Shown here piece after piece: positions 5,295 through 8,245 of a stretch of 8,245 nucleotides of DNA; within the stretch, counting starts at the first letter, position 1, and every line of letters begins with the position of its first letter. Made by a program: the position numbers and the translations under genes. The stretch covers positions 1 to 8,245 of the forward strand of contig NZ_JAQIVI010000706.1 in NCBI RefSeq assembly GCF_028618695.1. The letters are read 5' to 3'. This DNA is from Natrinema soli. GTDB taxonomy: Archaea > Halobacteriota > Halobacteria > Halobacteriales > Natrialbaceae. A model generated the notes under the pieces. It did no database searches, was not told the origin of the DNA, and saw only the letters and a program-made list of their open reading frames with translations.

Positions 5295-5482
5295 GTGAAC
5301 CGCAGCAGCCGCGAGCGAAGCGAGCAGTTCACCGTCGAAGCGGGCGAAGCCCGTGAAGGCGGCTTTGTAGCGTAGATTTTTGCAAGCAGTTCGAGCGATC
5401 GAAGGGAGCGAGGTCGTTCAAAACGGCGGAGCCGTTTTGCGATACGAGAAATCTCCGATTTCTCGGCAACCTGCAGCAAAAA
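5295..5482. repeat. Compound array of short hairpins (haloarchaeal intergenic repeat type)
   Basis: Within 190 bases there are several stem-loops: GTGAAC/GTTCAC (5295-5300 and 5327-5332); CGGGC-GAA-GCCCG (5341-5353); TTCGA-GCGA-TCGAA (5390-5403); CAAAACGGC-GGA-GCCGTTTTG (5419-5439); and CGAGAAATC-TCC-GATTTCTCG (5445-5465). The last three are enclosed by an imperfect outer pair, TTTTTGCAAGCAG (5377-5389) with CTGCAGCAAAAA (5471-5482), so the DNA or RNA could fold as a multibranched structure. GAGCGAAGCGAGC-type runs in the left part are familiar from dispersed intergenic repeats in haloarchaea. Whether this one is multicopy cannot be seen from one window. Confidence 0.65.
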
Positions 5483-5709
5483 GGGACGTATACAGAACTA
5501 TCGAATAGTGACTGTAGAACACACCTCGAGAACCAATCACGGAGTAGCCTATTCTGTCGATGGGTAATTCCGAGATCTTCTTCGTCAAAAGTCACTCCGA
5601 ATCCGATCGTTCGATTGGCGTGCAAATGCCGCAAAGCCGATCTCAACGCATACGACAGTCACTGCTGACCGAACAAACATCTATGGGTGCAACTAGCATA
5701 GATCGAGAC

Positions 5710-5871
5710 ATGGCCAGTAACGTAGTCACACACGAACGGTCACGGTGTCGCAACTGCGGCTTCGAAGCGCCCGGCGGGGACGACGAGTGGCAGCGGATCG
5801 AGGTCCCCAAACTGGGTCGAATGACGCAGTGCCCCAACTGCGAGAGTACGGACGTCATCACCAGCCGGTGA
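5710..5871 (+). CDS. Small zinc ribbon protein with two CxxC motifs (53 aa)
   Basis: From ATG 5710 the product is 53 residues: [19 protein letters not shown], then a polar middle ([17 protein letters not shown]) and [14 protein letters not shown]13-R-N-C16 and C41-P-N-C44 form a four-cysteine site of the CPxCG-related zinc ribbon type common among very small haloarchaeal proteins. The frame stays open upstream to 5560, but that part is Ser/Arg/Gln-rich without codon bias, so the internal ATG is preferred. The fold suggests structural zinc and binding to nucleic acid or protein; no specific partner is shown. The gene lies 103 bases before msrB in the same direction and could share regulation with it, though a separate promoter is likely. 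It is the first intact gene after the gene-free stretch. Confidence 0.75.
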   Translation: MASNVVTHERSRCRNCGFEAPGGDDEWQRIEVPKLGRMTQCPNCESTDVITSR

Positions 5872-5974
5872 CGACCGATCCTCGAGCCGGCGGGCCCAGT
5901 ACGGCGATGATCCGTCGCGGTCCGAGTCCGAGTTCGCAGACAGACTCTTGAGTGTCTCTCCCCTAGAGTTCGTC

Positions 5975-6376
5975 ATGAGCAACGAGGCAGACCACCTGCC
6001 GAAAACCGACGACGAGTGGCGCGAGGAACTGAGCGAGGAGGAGTACCGCATCCTCCGTGAGGCAGGAACCGAATCACCGTTCAGCGGCGAGTACGTCGAT
6101 CACAAGGACGACGGGACCTACGCCTGTGCCGGCTGTGGAGCCGAACTGTTCGACTCCGAAACGAAGTTCGAGTCCGGCTGTGGCTGGCCCAGCTTCTACG
6201 ACGCCGATGACGACCGGATCGAGACCCGAACCGACACCAGCCACGGCATGCGCCGCACCGAGGTCCTGTGTGCCAACTGCGGCGGTCACCTCGGTCACAT
6301 CTTCGACGACGGCCCCGATCCCACCGGCAAACGCTACTGCATCAACTCCGCCGCCCTCGAGTTCGACGGGGAGTGA
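5975..6376 (+). CDS. msrB: Peptide-methionine (R)-S-oxide reductase MsrB
   Basis: A complete MsrB of 133 residues, which reduces methionine-R-sulfoxide in oxidised proteins in the cytosol, usually with thioredoxin as donor. The core runs from [23 protein letters not shown] (11-33), typical of the N-terminal helices, to the catalytic RYCINSAAL (120-128). Structural zinc ligands are C51 and C54 (CAGC) and C99 and C102 (CANC). Catalytic Cys122 sits in the canonical motif, and Cys69 in SGCGWPSF is the usual resolving cysteine. The [10 protein letters not shown] loop (105-114) with its two His is intact. ATG 5975 gives [15 protein letters not shown], a normal haloarchaeal N-terminus; the frame extends to TTG 5948, but that would add nine residues of poor match. 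No msrA is visible next to it. Confidence 0.95.
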   Translation: MSNEADHLPKTDDEWREELSEEEYRILREAGTESPFSGEYVDHKDDGTYACAGCGAELFDSETKFESGCGWPSFYDADDDRIETRTDTSHGMRRTEVLCANCGGHLGHIFDDGPDPTGKRYCINSAALEFDGE

Positions 6377-6458
6377 TCGGCGGACGCGGATCGACTGTTG
6401 GAACGCTTTCGACATCCTCCGCGAAATATCGGCCTGTCACTATCGAATGCAGGCACCA

Positions 6459-6467
6459 CCCTTTTTC
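6459..6467 (+). promoter_or_regulatory. TATA-like element for the 6491 gene
   Basis: CCTTTTTCA is centred about 27 bases before the ATG at 6491. This supports that ATG over the in-frame ATG at 6470, which would lie only a few bases after the element. Confidence 0.4.
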
Positions 6468-6490
6468 AGATGCCCGACTCATCTCCGACC

Positions 6491-6697
6491 ATGTCCGACG
6501 AACGGCCGACCGCCGAGGAACTGCGACAGGGGATGACCGTCGAAATCGTGCAGGACGATGCGGACCCGCAATCCGAGGAGACGGAACCGATCATCGGCGA
6601 AGTCGGGACGATCTACGGTGACGAGCCCGAAGGCCCGCACGTGGAATTGAAAAGTGGCGTCGTCGGTCACGTCGAATCGGTCGCCCCCGACGAATAA
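6491..6697 (+). CDS. YwbE/DUF2196-like small protein (68 aa)
   Basis: The 68-residue product contains TAEELRQGMTVEIVQDD (7-23) and GEVGTIYGDEPEGPHVELKS, then GVVGHVESV. This follows the pattern of the YwbE/DUF2196 family (start helix, G-M-x-V-x-I-V, a variable linker, G-x-V-x-x-I, then H-x-V-x-L-x-x-G-x-x-G-x-V), a small beta-rich domain similar to KOW/SH3 modules whose function is not established. The haloarchaeal form is more acidic than the bacterial one and replaces the basic linker with DADPQSEETEP. Starting at ATG 6491 is favoured by the TATA-like element at 6459-6467; ATG 6470 would add MPDSSPT. It follows msrB by 114 bases in the same direction, but with its own promoter candidate. 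Confidence 0.75.
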   Translation: MSDERPTAEELRQGMTVEIVQDDADPQSEETEPIIGEVGTIYGDEPEGPHVELKSGVVGHVESVAPDE

Positions 6698-6813
6698 CGC
6701 CCCGTTCAGCACAACTTCCGTTGTTCGATCGGATCGGAAAATTAGAGCAAATTCTACCTGAAACCACTCCGCTTTATTCGGTGTTTAACCACCGATCATA
6801 GAAGCTTCGAAAA

Positions 6814-6820
6814 ATTCATA
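6814..6820 (+). promoter_or_regulatory. TATA-like element for the 6845 gene
   Basis: ATTCATA within the AT-rich run AAAAATTCATA is centred about 28 bases before ATG 6845, consistent with a leaderless transcript. Confidence 0.4.
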
Positions 6821-6844
6821 GTGGCCGTGGTGAAACACTCGAGT

Positions 6845-7018
6845 ATGGCTCCCGAAGCGACGCCGGTCGAACGGCAGGTGGACGGGTCGAGCGAAGTGAT
6901 GGCGGCCATCGACGAAATCGACGGTCGATCGCACCTCGTCATCGCCGATATCGCTCGAGACGAGGCCTGGTTCGCCGTGCCCGAGGACAAGGCCGTCTCC
7001 CTCGAGGAAAATCGGTAA
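6845..7018 (+). CDS. Small haloarchaeal hypothetical protein (57 aa)
   Basis: ATG 6845 gives a 57-residue acidic protein: MAPEATPVERQVDG, then SSEVMAAIDEIDGRSHLVIA and DIARDEAWFAVPEDKA. It looks like one small alpha/beta unit: a helix (SEVMAAIDEI), a strand (HLVIADI), and a second strand (AWFAVP). It resembles a group of short conserved haloarchaeal proteins of unknown function; I cannot give the family number with certainty. The frame is open to 6821 (GTG), but the TATA-like element at 6814-6820 would then fall almost at the start, so 6845 is preferred. No cysteines, signal peptide or membrane segment are present. It is convergent with the ERCC4 nuclease gene, with 72 bases between their ends. 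Confidence 0.7.
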   Translation: MAPEATPVERQVDGSSEVMAAIDEIDGRSHLVIADIARDEAWFAVPEDKAVSLEENR

Positions 7019-7090
7019 GCCGCTTCGGTCGAATTTCTCGCACATCGCGGCGCGACGAATCGTACACTTCTTTCGAGTCGCAAATCGCAC

Positions 7091-7753
7091 CTAGCGGCCA
7101 GTCCCGTCGTCGCGAAACGCCGCGTAAATCATCTCCGCCCGCGTTGGGCCGATCCCCTCGAGCAGCGTGAGTTCGTCCGGGTCCGCCTCGAGCAGTGCTT
7201 CGACGGTCGGATACCGGTCGTACAGCGTCGCGGCGAGTTCGGGGCCGATCCCCTCGATACAGCCGTAGATTCGCTTCGTCGTTGGTTCGCGCCGACCGGG
7301 AACCGAGCCGGCCGGCAGCCGGCGGCTCGTCGGGTCCTCCGCGTGCTTTCGGCCGAGCCGGATCGCGAAATCGACCAGCTGCCGGCGGTCCGTACAGGGG
7401 ACGACCGGAACCCCGTGGCGGGCGGTGATCGAGGCCATCGACCCACGAATCGATTCGGGGGAGACGCCCGTCCGAAGCGACTCGAGACCGGCGAAATCGT
7501 CCTCGAGCAGGACGTACGGGTGGTCGTAGGCCGCGGCCATTCGCTCGACCTGATCTGCGAGGTCAGAGCCGCTCCGTCCCATGGCACTCGAGACGTAGTC
7601 CCGAAGGGTCTTGCGTTCGATACCGACCGAATCGATGGCGATATCGCCGCTCGCCAGCCGCTCGACGCCGACCGCCGTCACGTCGGGATGGACCCGGACC
7701 GCCTCGACGAGACCCGCCGGCTCTCGATCGTCGACGGTAACGGCGACGCGCAT
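7091..7753 (-). CDS. Stand-alone ERCC4-HhH nuclease (XPF/Mus81 type)
   Basis: A 220-residue protein with the XPF-family nuclease domain followed by a tandem helix-hairpin-helix. The active-site residues are present: D9-R10-E11 near the N-terminus, G36-D37, E46-R47-K48-T49 and D52. These match the GDx(n)ERKx(3)D signature that binds metal and cuts near branched or flap structures. Residues 67-119 (QVERMAAAYDHPYVLLEDD and TARHGVPVVP) complete the nuclease fold. Residues 138-160 are a basic, Pro-rich linker, and 164-210 hold the HhH2 unit with two GIGP turns (CIEGIGPELA and LLEGIGPTRA) for DNA binding and dimerisation. There is no SF2 helicase domain, so it differs from the euryarchaeal Hef protein and is closer in layout to short crenarchaeal XPF. 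The start at 7753 gives MRVAVTVDDREP, which places the first beta strand correctly. Likely roles are replication-fork or excision repair; the substrate is not shown by the sequence. Confidence 0.88.
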   Translation of the reverse strand: MRVAVTVDDREPAGLVEAVRVHPDVTAVGVERLASGDIAIDSVGIERKTLRDYVSSAMGRSGSDLADQVERMAAAYDHPYVLLEDDFAGLESLRTGVSPESIRGSMASITARHGVPVVPCTDRRQLVDFAIRLGRKHAEDPTSRRLPAGSVPGRREPTTKRIYGCIEGIGPELAATLYDRYPTVEALLEADPDELTLLEGIGPTRAEMIYAAFRDDGTGR

Positions 7754-7828
7754 ACTCGTCGTACGGGCTCGAGCGATGAACGAGTGTCGGTTAGCGGTGG
7801 TCCCTCAAGTGCGAACGGACCGATGCCT

Positions 7829-7835
7829 TCTATCC
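7829..7835 (+). promoter_or_regulatory. TATA-like element for the 7859 gene
   Basis: TTCTATC is centred about 27 bases before ATG 7859. It favours that start over the in-frame ATG at 7823, which would lie upstream of the element. It lies in the 105-base divergent region shared with the nuclease gene. Confidence 0.3.
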
Positions 7836-7858
7836 CCAGGGGGCCGTACGAGGAACGA

Positions 7859-8245
7859 ATGGCTTCCACACGGACGCTCGACGACGCCCGACTCCTCGTC
7901 GTGGAGTCGCCCGACCCGAGTGCCGGTGACCGTTCGAACGCCCTTTCGGACGCCGTGCTCGAAGACGATGCCCTCGAAGAGGGCACTCTCGACCTGCTCA
8001 CAGTGTCGACAGCGGACGCGGCGCTCGAGCGCCTCGAGACGGACCACATCGATTGTCTCCTGACCGCACAGACCCTTTCGGATGCAGAGACGACCGGGCT
8101 GGCCCTCCTCGAGGCGGTTCGGGAGCGCGACCCCGATCTTCCGGTCGTGCTCGCGCCGGCCGAGGGCGACGAGGAACTGGCCAGCGAGGCGATCGCGGCG
8201 GGCGTGACCCAGTATCTCCAGAAGGAGTCCGGGGAGGAGCAGTAC
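7859..8245 (+). CDS. N-terminal part of a signalling protein with degenerate receiver domain (runs off window)
   Basis: An open frame from ATG 7859 continues past the right edge: 129 codons are visible, with typical haloarchaeal codon use. The fragment aligns along its length with a response-regulator receiver domain as found at the N-terminus of haloarchaeal hybrid sensor proteins: strand RLLVVESPDP (11-20), helix and strand TVSTADAALERLE (48-60), strand IDCLLTAQTLS (64-74), helix GLALLEAVRERDPDLPVVLAP (80-100), helix EELASEAIAAG (105-115) and strand VTQYLQKESG (116-125). The phosphoacceptor position in the usual IDCVVSD strand end is Ala70, the acidic pair after strand 1 is missing (VVESPDP), and the conserved Thr after strand 4 appears to be Pro100. 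It should not be phosphorylated in the normal way. What follows (PAS, GAF, histidine kinase or HTH) is outside the window. An in-frame ATG at 7823 is an alternative start. Confidence 0.75.
   Translation, partial: MASTRTLDDARLLVVESPDPSAGDRSNALSDAVLEDDALEEGTLDLLTVSTADAALERLETDHIDCLLTAQTLSDAETTGLALLEAVRERDPDLPVVLAPAEGDEELASEAIAAGVTQYLQKESGEEQY

Larger units (their letters stand above)
4723..5559. other. Long gene-free stretch with hairpins
   Basis: No frame on either strand in these 837 bases combines haloarchaeal codon bias with recognisable protein sequence; open frames present are rich in Arg, Ser, Thr and Pro, as expected for shadow frames. AT-rich pockets occur (GTTATATAAC at 4732-4741, CATTTTTGTAG near 4942). 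The structured parts are a 10-bp hairpin at 5223-5246 and the compound hairpin array at 5295-5482. With the crtB remnant on its left, the stretch looks like decayed or recombined sequence. No transposase, terminal repeats or target duplication were found. Confidence 0.55.

Noticed and set aside
5295..5482. Repeated short hairpins considered as a CRISPR array
   Set aside because: The stems differ in sequence from each other and there is no constant repeat with regular spacers.
4268..5709. Search for an insertion sequence or integrase remnant
   Set aside because: No transposase or integrase motif was found in any frame, and no matching terminal repeats or target duplication flank the stretch.

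Overview
The window is chromosomal DNA from a haloarchaeon, probably of the Natrinema/Haloterrigena type. The evidence is high GC with strong G/C preference at third codon positions, very acidic proteins, abundant CTCGAG/GACGAC codon runs, archaeal translation factor aIF-1A, an XPF-type ERCC4 nuclease, and several start codons with an AT-rich TATA-like element about 27 bases upstream, as expected for leaderless haloarchaeal mRNAs. The genus is an inference; the sequence contains no rRNA or tRNA to fix it.

Layout. Bases 1-227 are the C-terminus of a gene that looks like the adenosylcobinamide amidohydrolase CbiZ. After a 368-base spacer come two haloarchaeal hypotheticals (596-1075 and 1221-1457). 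A short PRC-barrel protein lies convergent to them on the minus strand (1568-1816), and diverging from it is a fumarylacetoacetate-hydrolase-family enzyme (1999-2742) with altered active-site motifs. Next are a YkgJ-type cysteine-cluster protein (3004-3516), aIF-1A (3659-3943) and a 53-residue C2H2-like zinc finger protein (4106-4267).

Bases 4268-5709 hold no intact gene. On the minus strand (4399-4722) is what I read as a decayed phytoene synthase (crtB), with a one-base frameshift and at least one large internal deletion. It is followed by a stretch without genes that contains a strong 10-bp hairpin and a compound array of hairpins (5295-5482).

From 5710 genes resume: a second 53-residue zinc ribbon protein, methionine sulfoxide reductase MsrB (5975-6376), a YwbE/DUF2196-like small protein (6491-6697), a 57-residue hypothetical (6845-7018), a stand-alone ERCC4-HhH nuclease on the minus strand (7091-7753), and diverging from it the start of a gene with a degenerate response-regulator receiver domain (7859 to the window end).

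The genes are mostly single transcription units with spacers of about 70-260 bases. They are a mix of housekeeping functions (translation start, oxidative damage repair, DNA repair, metal or cysteine proteins) rather than one pathway. I do not see a defence system, CRISPR array, transposase or phage module. The most notable items are the crtB remnant, the altered metal-site motif in the FAH-family protein, the pseudo-receiver at the right end, and the hairpin array.
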